This document shows, piece after piece, positions 34,986 through 44,967 of a DNA stretch of 64,000 nt; position 1 is the stretch's first letter; each line of letters opens with the position of its first letter. The DNA lies in the NCBI GenBank assembly GCA_937934165.1, contig CALGZX010000082.1, positions 1 to 64,000 on the forward strand. The letters run 5' to 3'. Made by a program: the position numbers and the translations under genes. The notes beneath the pieces are model-generated. The model worked only from the letters and a program-made list of their open reading frames with translations. It was not told the origin of the DNA and ran no database searches. This DNA comes from an uncultured Collinsella sp. Lineage in GTDB: Bacteria; Actinomycetota; Coriobacteriia; Coriobacteriales; Coriobacteriaceae.

Positions 34986-35366
34986 CTACTGCATGGTTTC
35001 GGGGGCTACCAGGTCGAGCATCTCGTGCAGCTTGTCGCGTGTGACGCCCAGGGTTTCGGCTTGGCTTGCCGCTTTCGCAAGTAGCTCTTCGATATGGCAG
35101 AGCTGGTTTTCGCGCAAGAGCTCCTGGTTGCCCTCGGCGACAAAACAGCCCTTGCCCTGCACGGTGCAGATAAAACCGAGCTGCTCCAGGTCGGCGTAGG
35201 CGCGCTTGGTGGTGATGACGCTCACGCCAAGGTCGCTCGCGAGTGCACGGATGCTGGGGAGTTTGGCTCCCGCGGCGAGCGTGCCCGAAAGGATTTGAGC
35301 TTTGACCTGCGAGGATATCTGCTCGTAGATGGGCTTGTCGCTCGAATTGGATAGGATAATGTCCAC
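34986..35366 (-). CDS. GntR/YtrA-family regulator
   Basis: The 126-residue protein begins with an N-terminal GntR winged helix (PIYEQISSQVKAQILSGTLA, then LPSIRALASDLGVSVITTKR) and has only a short helical C-terminal dimerisation part, the YtrA subgroup. YtrA regulators repress ABC-transporter operons. The start is GTG with AAGGAGC upstream. The dyad GTGTATATA / TATATACAC in its promoter (35394-35427) is the probable operator. Confidence 0.92.
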   Translation of the reverse strand: MDIILSNSSDKPIYEQISSQVKAQILSGTLAAGAKLPSIRALASDLGVSVITTKRAYADLEQLGFICTVQGKGCFVAEGNQELLRENQLCHIEELLAKAASQAETLGVTRDKLHEMLDLVAPETMQ

Positions 35367-35393
35367 AGCGGCTCCTTAGCTGTTGGGCTACAC

Positions 35394-35444
35394 GTGTATA
35401 TAACCGGTAAGCACAGTATATATACACTATGCACAGTTATGCAA
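35394..35444 (-). promoter_or_regulatory. Promoter and GntR operator of the ABC operon
   Basis: On the minus strand TTGCAT (35439-35444) and TATACT (35415-35420) are 18 bp apart. GTGTATATA (35394-35402) and TATATACAC (35419-35427) are perfect 9-bp arms overlapping the -10, as expected of a YtrA-type autorepressor site. Confidence 0.65.
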
Positions 35445-35581
35445 GAGCCAAATACGGATTAAGCCGGCTACCCAGACCCCAACTGATGAATTTGTCCTGA
35501 TAGGCGCCCTAGAGCGAGATTTCGCGGCTACAATAATACGGTTACAACGACGTAATGCACTCAATGCAAGAAAGGATCCGC

Positions 35582-37195
<1,614 letters not shown>

Positions 37196-37200
37196 CGCAT

Positions 37201-37238
37201 CGGCGCGGTGGCCCTGCGGGGCTGCCGCGCCGTTTGCT
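37201..37238 (+). terminator. Terminator of prfC
   Basis: CGGCGCGG (37201-37208) pairs with CCGCGCCG (37225-37232), with an inner GCCC/GGGC stem, followed by TTTGCTT. Confidence 0.75.
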
Positions 37239-37295
37239 TGCCTGATGCCGTGTGAGCGGCTATCATACCCACCGTCGTCTCAAGACCGGGGCGTC

Positions 37296-37345
37296 CGAGC
37301 AGTTCGGGTCCGATATCCTGCTCGTTAAACCTAAAACCAAAGGAG
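37296..37345 (+). promoter_or_regulatory. Candidate preQ1-I-like pseudoknot leader
   Basis: CGAGCAG (37296-37302) pairs with CTGCTCG (37318-37324) around a 15-nt loop starting TTC. A tail TTAAACCTAAAACCAAAGGAG then includes the Shine-Dalgarno sequence. Stem, loop and A-rich tail ending in AAGG match the arrangement of preQ1-I riboswitches, and the loop TCC could pair with GGA of the Shine-Dalgarno. The downstream gene is a VUT-family (queuosine precursor) transporter. The loop sequence is not a close match, so this is tentative. Confidence 0.35.
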
Positions 37346-37351
37346 TACATA

Positions 37352-38074
37352 ATGATCAAGAAGGTCATGGAGGACTACAAGGTCCTGTTGCGGAGCATTC
37401 CCGCGGCAACGGTTTCGCTGTTTTTCGTGAGCGTCATCATGATGAACCTGCTGGCCAACAAGGAGCTCATCAGCCTGCCGTATCTGGCACTCGATTGCGG
37501 CTTTGTGGTGAGCTGGGTTTCGTTTTTGTGCCAGGACATGATTTGCAAGCGCTTTGGCGCCAAGGCATCCATCAAAATCTCTATCCTCGCGCTGCTGGTC
37601 AACCTCGCCGTGAGCCTGTGCTTTTGGGCATGTTCGCTCACGCCCGGCATGTGGGGCGCCTACTACGACACGGGCATGATCGAGGTCAACACCGCCCTTA
37701 ACGCCACCATCGGCGGCACCTGGTACGTGGTGCTGGGCTCTTCGCTGGCAATGCTCGTTTCTGCCGTGGTTAACTCCACGCTCAACCAGTCGCTCGGCCG
37801 CATGCTCAAAAAGAATAACTTTGCGAGCTTCGCCTTCCGCTCCTATGTGTCCACGGGTGTTGGCCAGTTTATCGACAACCTGGTCTTTGCCATTGTGGTG
37901 AGCCACACGTTCTTCGGCTGGACCTGGGTGCAGGTCCTCATGTGCTCGCTGACGGGCGCTGTCGCCGAGCTGCTGTGCGAGGTCTTCCTGAGCCCCGTGG
38001 GCTACAAGGTCGTGCGCGGCTGGGAGCGCGAGAACGTGGGCTCCGAGTACCTCGAGCGCCACGCAACCGCCTAA
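37352..38074 (+). CDS. VUT-family queuosine precursor transporter
   Basis: The 240-residue membrane protein has about six hydrophobic helices. It contains the conserved FVVSWVSFLCQDMICKRFGAK, resembling the VUT/QPTR 'D-x-x-x-x-x-(Y/F)G' region, and FIDNLVFAIVVSHTFFGW. VUT proteins import queuosine precursors for tRNA modification. AAGGAG precedes the ATG, and a preQ1-like leader is suspected. It lies 9 bp upstream of the SDR gene in the same operon. Confidence 0.82.
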   Translation: MIKKVMEDYKVLLRSIPAATVSLFFVSVIMMNLLANKELISLPYLALDCGFVVSWVSFLCQDMICKRFGAKASIKISILALLVNLAVSLCFWACSLTPGMWGAYYDTGMIEVNTALNATIGGTWYVVLGSSLAMLVSAVVNSTLNQSLGRMLKKNNFASFAFRSYVSTGVGQFIDNLVFAIVVSHTFFGWTWVQVLMCSLTGAVAELLCEVFLSPVGYKVVRGWERENVGSEYLERHATA

Positions 38075-38083
38075 GGAGCAAGT

Positions 38084-38764
38084 ATGCGGGTTTTGATCAC
38101 GGGCGCTTCGGGCGGTATCGGAGCCGCATGCGTGCAGCGCTTTTTGGACGAGGGCCACGAGGTCGTGGGCTTTGATCTGCTGCCGGCAGCGATCGAGCAC
38201 GAGCGCTACCGCCATCTGATCGTTGATGTTCGCGAGCCGGACTCGTTTCCAGGCGACCTTGAACCCCAAGTGATCGTGAACGTTGCCGGTACGCAGGATT
38301 CGGCCGACGATATCGCCGCCAACCTGTGTGGCACCATCAACGTGACCGAGCGCTACGCTTTTGTGGGGGAGGGGCTTGTCGCCAAGCCGGCGCCCGCTAT
38401 CAAATCCGTGGTCAATGTGGGGTCGGCGAGTGGGCATACGGGGTCGGAGTTTCCCGTCTATGCCGCCAGCAAGGGCGGCGTTATCGCCTACACCAAGAAC
38501 CTTGCAAACCGCTTGGCACCGCAGGCCATCGCCAACAGTGTGGACCCGGGCGGCGTTATCACGCCGCTCAACCGTTGCGTGATGGAAGACGAGCACCTGT
38601 GGAACCAGATTATGGAGCTCACGCCGCTTAAGCGCTGGGCCACTGCCCAAGAGATCGCCGAGTGGATCTACTTTGTGGGCGTGACCAACCGGTTTATGAC
38701 CGGGCAGAGTCTGCTGATCGATGGCGGCGAGGCCGGCCGCACACAATTTATTTGGCCCGAATAG
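38084..38764 (+). CDS. Short-chain dehydrogenase/reductase
   Basis: The 226-residue Rossmann protein has the cofactor loop ITGASGGIGAAC, an NVAG motif (VNVAGTQDS), the catalytic Ser in GSASGHTG, and YAASK with catalytic Tyr and Lys. DGGEAGRT near the end is typical of classical SDRs. The substrate is unknown. It is co-transcribed with the transporter upstream and ends at the terminator at 38768. Confidence 0.92.
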   Translation: MRVLITGASGGIGAACVQRFLDEGHEVVGFDLLPAAIEHERYRHLIVDVREPDSFPGDLEPQVIVNVAGTQDSADDIAANLCGTINVTERYAFVGEGLVAKPAPAIKSVVNVGSASGHTGSEFPVYAASKGGVIAYTKNLANRLAPQAIANSVDPGGVITPLNRCVMEDEHLWNQIMELTPLKRWATAQEIAEWIYFVGVTNRFMTGQSLLIDGGEAGRTQFIWPE

Positions 38765-38767
38765 GAA

Positions 38768-38801
38768 ACGCGCCCGACAGAAAACCGTCGGGCGCGTTTT
38801 T
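38768..38801 (+). terminator. Terminator of the transporter-SDR operon
   Basis: ACGCGCCCGAC (38768-38778) pairs with GTCGGGCGCGT (38787-38797), followed by TTTT. Confidence 0.92.
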
Positions 38802-38814
38802 GATGCATCGATTG

Positions 38815-39540
38815 TTAGCCGAGGCAAGTCCAGTTGACGGGGGTCGAGTCGTGCTGTTCGAGTATCCGATTGGCTGCCGAGAAGGGACGCGACCCCATAA
38901 AAGCGGGGAGTTCTGCCGTGGCACGATTGGCCGAAAGCGGCGAGGGGTGCGTGGATGCCAGGCAGAACTTGCCGGTTGCCTTGCCCGCACCAGTTGCGAC
39001 GAGCTTGCCTTCGACCATCTGCTGGGCAAAGCGACCCCATGCCAAAAAGACTACCGGCTGGGGCAGCTGGCAGCAGCGTTCGATAACGTAGTCGGTCAGG
39101 GTGCTCCAGCCCAGTTTGGCGTGCGAGTTGGCGGCATGCTCGCGCACGGTGAGCGTAGTGTTGAGGAGCAGGACGCCCTGCTGTGCCCATGGGGTTAGGT
39201 CTCCCGTGGCGGGAATGGGGCAACCCAGATCGGCGTTGAGTTCCTTGTAAATGTTACGCAGGCTCGGCGGTAGCTTGGTTTGCGTCTCGGGGACCGAGAA
39301 CGACAGCCCCATGGCCTGGTTGGGTCCGTGATAGGGGTCTTGACCCAAGATGACAACCTTGACCTGGTCGGCCGGCGTGTAGGCGAGGGCATTGAGGATG
39401 TCGTCTTGTGCCGGGTAGATGGTTTGCTCAGCACGCAAAAGGGCGATGCGCTCGAGCAGCTGGTTCGTAGTGTCACGTACCGGCTGCGGCGCATCGCCCA
39501 ACCAAGTTGCTATGTTGCGGTCGCGGGTCGCGGCGTCCAT
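38815..39540 (-). CDS. ung: Uracil-DNA glycosylase
   Basis: The 241-residue family 1 enzyme has the catalytic water-activating motif VVILGQDPYHGPNQAMG, LLLNTTLTV, and the minor-groove loop STHPSPLSA. It removes uracil from DNA to start base excision repair. AAGGAGCCCC precedes the ATG. It is convergent with the SDR gene. Confidence 0.97.
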   Translation of the reverse strand: MDAATRDRNIATWLGDAPQPVRDTTNQLLERIALLRAEQTIYPAQDDILNALAYTPADQVKVVILGQDPYHGPNQAMGLSFSVPETQTKLPPSLRNIYKELNADLGCPIPATGDLTPWAQQGVLLLNTTLTVREHAANSHAKLGWSTLTDYVIERCCQLPQPVVFLAWGRFAQQMVEGKLVATGAGKATGKFCLASTHPSPLSANRATAELPAFMGSRPFSAANRILEQHDSTPVNWTCLG

Positions 39541-39628
39541 GGGGCTCCTTTACGTCAGATGCTCTGCTGGCATCTATTGTAAAGGCGCACCGGTTGCCTT
39601 TATGCCACGGCTGTATGAAGAGTGGGGT

Positions 39629-40531
39629 CTACGAGACGTGCTCGGGCGCTCCTGCCATGCGAGCCTGTTCATGTGCGCGGAGGCGCGGAAGCTCGACGGT
39701 TGCCACCATGACACCGGTGAGGATGAGGGCGGCGCCAAAGAAGGCGATGGGGCTCAGGACCTCGCCGACCAGGAAGAACGAAAAGACGGCGGAGCATACC
39801 GGCTCGAGCGAGAAGGCGAAACCGGTGGTCTCGGCAGGCACGTGGGGCTGCACGAGTGTCTGGGTGATAAAGCCGTAGGCAGAGCAGATGAGTGCGAGCG
39901 CGACGACGACCACGATTTCGCCCGGCGTGCTGGGAAGCGTGAAGCCGCCAAAGGTGAATGCCGCGACGCCCGAGAACAAACCGCCAAAGCCTAGCTGCCA
40001 AACGCCCAGAGCCAGCGGATCGACTTCTTCGACAAAGCGCTTGGCCACGATAATGTGGCTGGCATAGATAAAGGCCGAGAGCAGCATGATGATTGCGCCG
40101 GGATTCAGGCTGGTAAAGTCGGCGCCCGAGAGCAGCAGCATGCCGCAGGTGACGATAGCCGTGCCGATGAGCACCTTGCGCTCGGGGGCGCGACGCAGCA
40201 GGGCTGCGTTGGCAAACGGCACGATCACGACCGTCAGGCTCTGCAAAAAGCCGGCAGTGGAGGCAGAGGTGAGGCTGGAGCCCAGGCACATGCAGGTGAG
40301 CTCGGTTGCCATAATGGCGCCGATGATGGCGGCACGGACCATAAGGTCGCGGTTGATGCGCAACGCGTGCTTGTGGAAGAGCAGCAGGCAGACCACAAAG
40401 GCGATGATGCAGCGTAGCGCGACGATGCTCGTGGCGTTCATGCTGTCCATGCCGATCTTCATGAGGGGATACGAAAAGCCCCATGCGACGGGAACGGAAA
40501 ATGAGAGCGCGATTGCTTTTTTGCGATCCAT
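39629..40531 (-). CDS. DMT-superfamily (EamA) transporter
   Basis: The 300-residue membrane protein has ten hydrophobic helices in two EamA repeats, with VPVAWGFSYPLMKIG at the start and FSLEPVCSAVFSFFLVGEVL in the second repeat, typical of this exporter/permease family. The substrate is not predictable. It is divergent from a LysR regulator gene, which is likely its regulator. AAGGAGTCCC precedes the ATG. Confidence 0.9.
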   Translation of the reverse strand: MDRKKAIALSFSVPVAWGFSYPLMKIGMDSMNATSIVALRCIIAFVVCLLLFHKHALRINRDLMVRAAIIGAIMATELTCMCLGSSLTSASTAGFLQSLTVVIVPFANAALLRRAPERKVLIGTAIVTCGMLLLSGADFTSLNPGAIIMLLSAFIYASHIIVAKRFVEEVDPLALGVWQLGFGGLFSGVAAFTFGGFTLPSTPGEIVVVVALALICSAYGFITQTLVQPHVPAETTGFAFSLEPVCSAVFSFFLVGEVLSPIAFFGAALILTGVMVATVELPRLRAHEQARMAGAPEHVS

Positions 40532-40611
40532 GGGACTCCTTTTGTTACAGAACGGTTTCGCAAAAAGGATTCTGCTCCCAGATGTGGATGTAGTAAAGCG
40601 AATGTATCTTC

Positions 40612-40630
40612 AGTATGATTAAGAAATACT
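40612..40630. promoter_or_regulatory. LysR-type box between the divergent EamA and LysR genes
   Basis: AGTAT-N9-ATACT is a 5-bp dyad containing T-N11-A spacing. It lies 80 bp from the EamA start and 60 bp from the LysR start, the usual position for an LTTR site that regulates both directions. Confidence 0.5.
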
Positions 40631-40689
40631 AATGTTGGCAGAAAAAGCCCTGGCAAAACGTTTTACGGCTGCATTGATGTGGAGGCGCG

Positions 40690-41556
40690 ATGGCATCGCG
40701 GTATCAGATTGTGTGTATGGTGGTCGATCGCGGCAGTCTTAAGGGCGCGGCGGACGAGCTGGGCTATACGCAAAGTGCGGTGAGCCAGGCCGTCAGGGCG
40801 CTCGAGCGTGAGCTGGGTACCACGCTTATCGAGCGCGGTAAGCGGGGTGTGTCGCTTACGCGCGATGGCAAGCAGTATCTGCCGTATCTGCGACAGATCG
40901 TAACTGCCGAGGCTGAGCTTGAGGGCAAGCGCCAGGAGCTGCTGGGGCTTTCGTCGACCGATATTCGCATTGCGACGTTTACCAACGTGAGCCGTACCGT
41001 GTTGCCGCGCGTGATTCGCGACTTTGGAGCCCTACACCCGGGCGTGCACTTTACCCTCAAGCAGGGCGATTACACGCGCAACGCCCAGTGGGTGCACGAT
41101 GGCGTGGTCGATTTTTGCTTTACGGCACGCGGGTTTACCGCGGGGCTCGAGAAGCGCGTGGTCTATCACGACGAGTTGGTGGCATTGCTGCCGGCCGCGC
41201 ATCCGCTGGCGGCAAAGGAAAAGGTGACGCTCGCCGACCTGGCTTCCGATCCGTTTGTGCTTCTGGATGAGGGCGAACAGAGCCTGGTGCTCGATGCATT
41301 TGCGGCGCATGGCCTGTCGCCGCACGTGACGAGCGAGGTCACCGACGACTACACCATCATGGCGATGGTGGAGGAGGGCCTAGGCGTGAGTATGCTCTAC
41401 CGTCGTACTGTGGAGGGCATGCGTGCCGATATTCGCGTACGTCCCATCGTGCATGCCCCCTCGCGCGACGTGGTGGCCGCTTGGCGCAGCTGGGACACCA
41501 TGCCCATCGCCACGAGGCGCTTTATCGACTATATGAGCTCTCATATTGTCAATTAA
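40690..41556 (+). CDS. LysR-family regulator
   Basis: The 288-residue protein has an N-terminal LysR winged helix (GSLKGAADELGYTQSAVSQA, then VRALERELGTTLIERGKRGV) and a PBP2-type effector-binding domain. It most likely controls the divergent EamA transporter gene through the dyad at 40612-40630. GTGGAGGCGCG precedes the ATG. The effector is unknown. Confidence 0.93.
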   Translation: MASRYQIVCMVVDRGSLKGAADELGYTQSAVSQAVRALERELGTTLIERGKRGVSLTRDGKQYLPYLRQIVTAEAELEGKRQELLGLSSTDIRIATFTNVSRTVLPRVIRDFGALHPGVHFTLKQGDYTRNAQWVHDGVVDFCFTARGFTAGLEKRVVYHDELVALLPAAHPLAAKEKVTLADLASDPFVLLDEGEQSLVLDAFAAHGLSPHVTSEVTDDYTIMAMVEEGLGVSMLYRRTVEGMRADIRVRPIVHAPSRDVVAAWRSWDTMPIATRRFIDYMSSHIVN

Positions 41557-41583
41557 TGACTGGCGTGGCGTTGAGTGCGGTGT

Positions 41584-42966
41584 TTAGCGGGCTGTCGCTT
41601 TGGCTTGGGTGGCGCGATAGGTGCGTGCCGGGTGGCAAAGTAGTACCGCCACGACCATAAAGAACGCCGTGGTGCCCAGGCTGATGGGGTAGACCATCAT
41701 GATGTTCGCAAAAGTGCGGACGTGCGGGAACACGCAGAACACCCAATAGAAGCGGATGCCGCAGACGCAGATCATGGTGATGAGGGCGGGCGTGAGCGAG
41801 ATACCAAAGCCGCGCAGGTAGCCTGACATGTTTTCATAGAACATACTAAAGGCGTACGCCGGGAAGATCGAGCACACGCGGATATAGCCGATCGAGACGA
41901 TGTTGGGATCGCTGTTAAAGAGCGACAAGATCTCGCGCCCCAGGCCGACAATAACGATGATCGTGGTGAGTGCAACGATACCACCTTCGACCAGGCAGAC
42001 CTTGAGCGTCTTGGTGCAGCGGTCGATCTGGCGGGCGCCGTGATTTTGTCCCACAAAGGTAGTGCAAGCCTGGCTAAAGCTGTTGAGCAGGTTGTAGCAC
42101 ACGTACTCCAGGCTCATGGCGGCGCTCGATGCCGCCATGACCTCGGTGCCCAGGCTGTTGATGGCAGACTGGATGATGATGTTGGCGACGGCAAAGACGG
42201 CGCTTTGGATGCCGGCGGGCAGGCCGATCTTGACGATGCGCTTGAGGGCGACGGGGTCGATAGCCAGGTCGCGTGGGGTGACGCGGACGACGGAGTCGGT
42301 CTTGAGTAGGCGGATAAAGAGCGTAGCGGCGCTGACGGTGTAAGCGATGGCGGTGGCGATGGCGACGCCCGCGACACCCCAGTGGAGTACAGGGACAAAG
42401 ATGAGGTCCAGGCCAATGTTGAGGACGGTGGACACGGCAAGCGCCTGCAGCGGCATGCGGGTGATGCCGACGGAGCGGAAGATTGCGGCCTCAAAGTTGT
42501 AGAGCAAGATCGAGGGCATGCTGAGCAAAAAGACGCGTAGGTAGAGTGAGGCGAGCGGCATGGTCTCGGCGGGAACGTTGAGCGCGGCGAGCATGGGCTC
42601 GGCAAAAATCTCGCCCAGGGCGATGACGACAAAGCCCACGAGCGCCATTAAAATCGAGGTATGGACGGCGCGTTTGACCATGTTTTGGTCGTTGCGGCCG
42701 ATAGCGTTGGCGATGACCACGTTGGAGCCAAGCGACATGCCAATAAACAGGTTGAGCATAAGACTGGTAAGCGGAACATTGGAGCCGACCGCCGCCATGG
42801 CGAGGGTTCCCTGGTCGCCCGAGAAGTTACCGATGATGACCGTGGCGATGAGGTTCGACAGCTGCTCCAAGATGCTCGTGGCGGCCACGGGGAAGGCGAA
42901 CAGGGGAATATTGCGCCACAGCGATCCGGTGGTCATGTCAATGTGCTTAGATGCGGTGTCAGCCAT
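41584..42966 (-). CDS. MATE-family efflux transporter
   Basis: The 460-residue membrane protein has 12 predicted helices in two halves. It begins with the MATE N-terminal segment GSLWRNIPLFAFPVAATSIL, followed by ATVIIGNFSGDQGTLAMAAV. MATE proteins export drugs or metabolites in exchange for H+ or Na+. The Shine-Dalgarno sequence is weak (GAGAG). It is adjacent to and convergent with the LysR gene, 27 bp apart. Confidence 0.92.
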   Translation of the reverse strand: MADTASKHIDMTTGSLWRNIPLFAFPVAATSILEQLSNLIATVIIGNFSGDQGTLAMAAVGSNVPLTSLMLNLFIGMSLGSNVVIANAIGRNDQNMVKRAVHTSILMALVGFVVIALGEIFAEPMLAALNVPAETMPLASLYLRVFLLSMPSILLYNFEAAIFRSVGITRMPLQALAVSTVLNIGLDLIFVPVLHWGVAGVAIATAIAYTVSAATLFIRLLKTDSVVRVTPRDLAIDPVALKRIVKIGLPAGIQSAVFAVANIIIQSAINSLGTEVMAASSAAMSLEYVCYNLLNSFSQACTTFVGQNHGARQIDRCTKTLKVCLVEGGIVALTTIIVIVGLGREILSLFNSDPNIVSIGYIRVCSIFPAYAFSMFYENMSGYLRGFGISLTPALITMICVCGIRFYWVFCVFPHVRTFANIMMVYPISLGTTAFFMVVAVLLCHPARTYRATQAKATAR

Positions 42967-43044
42967 ACGCTCTCAATCTCTAATATGCTAATTCATGCTT
43001 ATTTGCGCAGATGATGATACTCCTAATGCAACCAGTCGGTACTT

Positions 43045-43127
43045 GGGGACGTTCCTTTTCTGTCGGCAGCTGGGGACACTCCTTATCTCTTCTAACTAGT
43101 CATTCAAGAACGTCCCCAATGACTAGG
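43045..43127. repeat. GGGGACGTTCTT-type palindromic repeat, diverged copy C
   Basis: GGGGACGTTCC (from 43045) and a second GGGGAC (43073) precede AAGAACGTCCCC (43106-43117). ACTAGTCA and GACTAG flank the right arm. The left arm is altered compared with copies A and B, so it may be a decayed compound copy. Confidence 0.72.
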
Positions 43128-43182
43128 TGGGGAAGGCGTGAGACAATGGTGGGCGTTGTGTTGTTCGCGCTAAGGAGTTGCC

Positions 43183-43998
43183 ATGTTGTTGTGTCCCGTT
43201 TGCCATGAACCGTTGGTGGACGATGAGCGTGGGGCCGCATGTGCGGGCGGACACCGGTTTGACCGTGCGCGCGAGGGTTATCTATATCTACTGCGCTCGT
43301 CCAAGAGCGGCGACTCCATGGGCGATCCCAAGTCGCAGGCACGCAGCCGTCGTGACTTTCTAAACCGTGGCTACTATGCGCCGTTGCGCGATGCAATGGT
43401 CGAGCTGGTGCGTGAGCGGGCGGCTGGGTGCGCTGCGTCTACGAACGGCCCCATGACGTTGCTCGATATTTGCTGCGGCGAGGGCTACTACACCAGCGCC
43501 ATGGGCGCGGTGCCGGGTGTGGATGCTTACGGTTTCGACCTGGGCAAAGAGATGGTACGCCTTGCCGCCAAGCGCGGCGATGCGACCTATTTCGTGGCCA
43601 ACATGAAGGACGTCCCCGTGGCCGATGGCGCCTTCGATATGGTGACCGAGCTCTTTGCCCCCTTTAACGAGCGCGAGTTTGCCCGCGTGCTGGCACCCGA
43701 GGGCTCGCTCTACACCGTGGTGCCGGGTGCCCGTCATCTCTTTGGGCTCAAGGAGGTGCTCTACGACACGCCGTACCTTAACGATGAGAAGCTGCCGAAG
43801 ACCACCGAGCTCGAGTTGGTCGGAACGCAGCGGGTGTCTGCGAATATTACGCTCCAGACCCAGGCCGATATCGAGGCGGTGTTCCAGATGACGCCGTACT
43901 ACTACCGCACGCGCCCTGCCGACAAAGAGCGCCTGGCAAACCTGGAAACGCTCCAGACCGATATCGACTTCATCATCGCCGAGTACCGCCACAGCTAA
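43183..43998 (+). CDS. 23S rRNA (guanine-N1)-methyltransferase RlmA-type
   Basis: The 271-residue enzyme starts with a zinc finger (LLCPVCHEPL, GAACAGGHRF, with Cys/His ligands), followed by FDRAREGYLYLL, typical of RlmA. The SAM-binding motif is LLDICCGEGYYTSAM. RlmA enzymes methylate G745 or G748 of 23S rRNA, and some confer tolerance to macrolide-type drugs. The ATG follows AAGGAG. It is preceded by a palindromic repeat and followed by another. Confidence 0.88.
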   Translation: MLLCPVCHEPLVDDERGAACAGGHRFDRAREGYLYLLRSSKSGDSMGDPKSQARSRRDFLNRGYYAPLRDAMVELVRERAAGCAASTNGPMTLLDICCGEGYYTSAMGAVPGVDAYGFDLGKEMVRLAAKRGDATYFVANMKDVPVADGAFDMVTELFAPFNEREFARVLAPEGSLYTVVPGARHLFGLKEVLYDTPYLNDEKLPKTTELELVGTQRVSANITLQTQADIEAVFQMTPYYYRTRPADKERLANLETLQTDIDFIIAEYRHS

Positions 43999-43999
43999 C

Positions 44000-44036
44000 A
44001 ACCTGCCAAAAAGGGACAGGTTTATTTTGGTAGGTT
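44000..44036. repeat. AACCTGCCAAAA / TTTTGGTAGGTT palindromic repeat
   Basis: The 12-bp arms (44000-44011, 44025-44036) pair with one mismatch around GGGACAGGTTTAT. It directly follows the RlmA gene. I regard it as another short intergenic repeat, seen once in this window. Confidence 0.6.
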
Positions 44037-44052
44037 TTATCTGGGCAAACGT

Positions 44053-44090
44053 AAAGGGCCGACCGCGGAGATGCGCGATCGGCCCTTTTT
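44053..44090. terminator. Bidirectional terminator between convergent genes
   Basis: AAAGGGCCGA (44053-44062) pairs with TCGGCCCTTT (44079-44088), with an inner CGCG stem. T residues follow on the plus strand, and the A-run before it gives a T-run on the minus strand. Confidence 0.85.
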
Positions 44091-44126
44091 AGTTGCCTGA
44101 CTGCAGGGGTTATGAGAAGCGAGCGC

Positions 44127-44528
44127 TTATAGGCGGTCCTTGTTCTCGGCCTTAACGGCGTGTGCCTGCTGAACAAAGAACAGGTCGTACACCACGATGA
44201 CAAAGGCGCCAAAGTTGATGGCGTCGCCGCCAAACGCGGGAAGCGTGAGCACCGCTTGGGCAAGCGTGGCGACCGCGGCAACAATACCGAGCTTAAACGC
44301 GCCGTCCACCTGCGAAGGCTTGTTGGCGCCCTTGATACCGGCGACGCCTGCGGCAAGGTCGACGAGACCCTTGGCGATAAGCACGACCGCTGCGAGCGTG
44401 GCGTACGAACCGTACGTGGAATCGAGACCGCCCGTGGCGATACCGACGCCGGCGGTGACGAGGCTGGCGATGCCCAAAACAAAGTAGATGAGAGCAAGGA
44501 TTTTGAGAGTCTTGCGAGTGAAGCTCAT
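44127..44528 (-). CDS. Small four-helix membrane protein, function unknown
   Basis: The 133-residue protein has four hydrophobic helices (ILALIYFVLGIASLVTAGVG, LAAVVLIAKGLVDLAAGVAG, FKLGIVAAVATLAQAVL, FGAFVIVVYDLFFVQQA). The repeated small-residue spacing resembles a DoxX/PrsW-like bundle, but no signature lets me assign it. The start at 44528 has GAAAGGACC before it. A dyad upstream (44569-44599) may be regulatory. Confidence 0.7.
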   Translation of the reverse strand: MSFTRKTLKILALIYFVLGIASLVTAGVGIATGGLDSTYGSYATLAAVVLIAKGLVDLAAGVAGIKGANKPSQVDGAFKLGIVAAVATLAQAVLTLPAFGGDAINFGAFVIVVYDLFFVQQAHAVKAENKDRL

Positions 44529-44568
44529 GGCTGGTCCTTTCGATACGAGTACGCCAACTTGGCGCACC

Positions 44569-44599
44569 CAATGTGCTGCACATATGGTGAAGCACATTG
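44569..44599. promoter_or_regulatory. Dyad CAATGTGCT-N13-AGCACATTG
   Basis: Perfect 9-bp arms flank 13 bp upstream of the small membrane protein gene at 44528 (minus strand). It could be a repressor site or a hairpin; no protein is assignable. Confidence 0.4.
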
Positions 44600-44760
44600 T
44601 AGTTCAACGCGGCGATGCATGCGTTTGAAAGCGCATTGAGCCCGCGCAGCCAAACCCAACCTTTCAAAAAGGAAAGCTGGGCGTAAGTCAAATCGATGGC
44701 AGCGTATGCGCGGCGCTGCGATGATGGGTCCATGGTAAGAGCTGGTCTCAAGGAGGAGCC

Positions 44761-44904
44761 ATGATGTACGGAGCAGGGCAAGTGCATGAGCCGCGGTCGT
44801 TGGGAAGGCGCATGGGTGATTCTGTGATCGCTGCCGTGTGCACGGGATTGATGGCGGTGCTTTGCATTGGGATGCTGTGGGCCATGTCGCATGTGGGACA
44901 ATAG
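44761..44904 (+). CDS. Small 47-residue membrane protein
   Basis: A strong AAGGAGGAG lies 3-4 nt before ATG. The frame is MMYGAGQVHEPRSLGRRMGD, followed by a hydrophobic helix (SVIAAVCTGLMAVLCIGMLW) and a short tail. The ribosome binding site and helix argue that it is real. It is not a recognised family and stands alone between the divergent membrane protein and the RsmJ-like gene. Confidence 0.62.
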   Translation: MMYGAGQVHEPRSLGRRMGDSVIAAVCTGLMAVLCIGMLWAMSHVGQ

Positions 44905-44967
44905 CGGACGGTTGGGTGCCGACATAAACGGTGCTCGCGTATTCGTTTTGCTTGTTAAGGAGTACCC

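Noticed and set aside
37331..39223. A 630-codon minus-strand frame across the transporter and SDR genes
   Set aside because: Covers two convincing plus-strand genes and their terminator; no domain seen.
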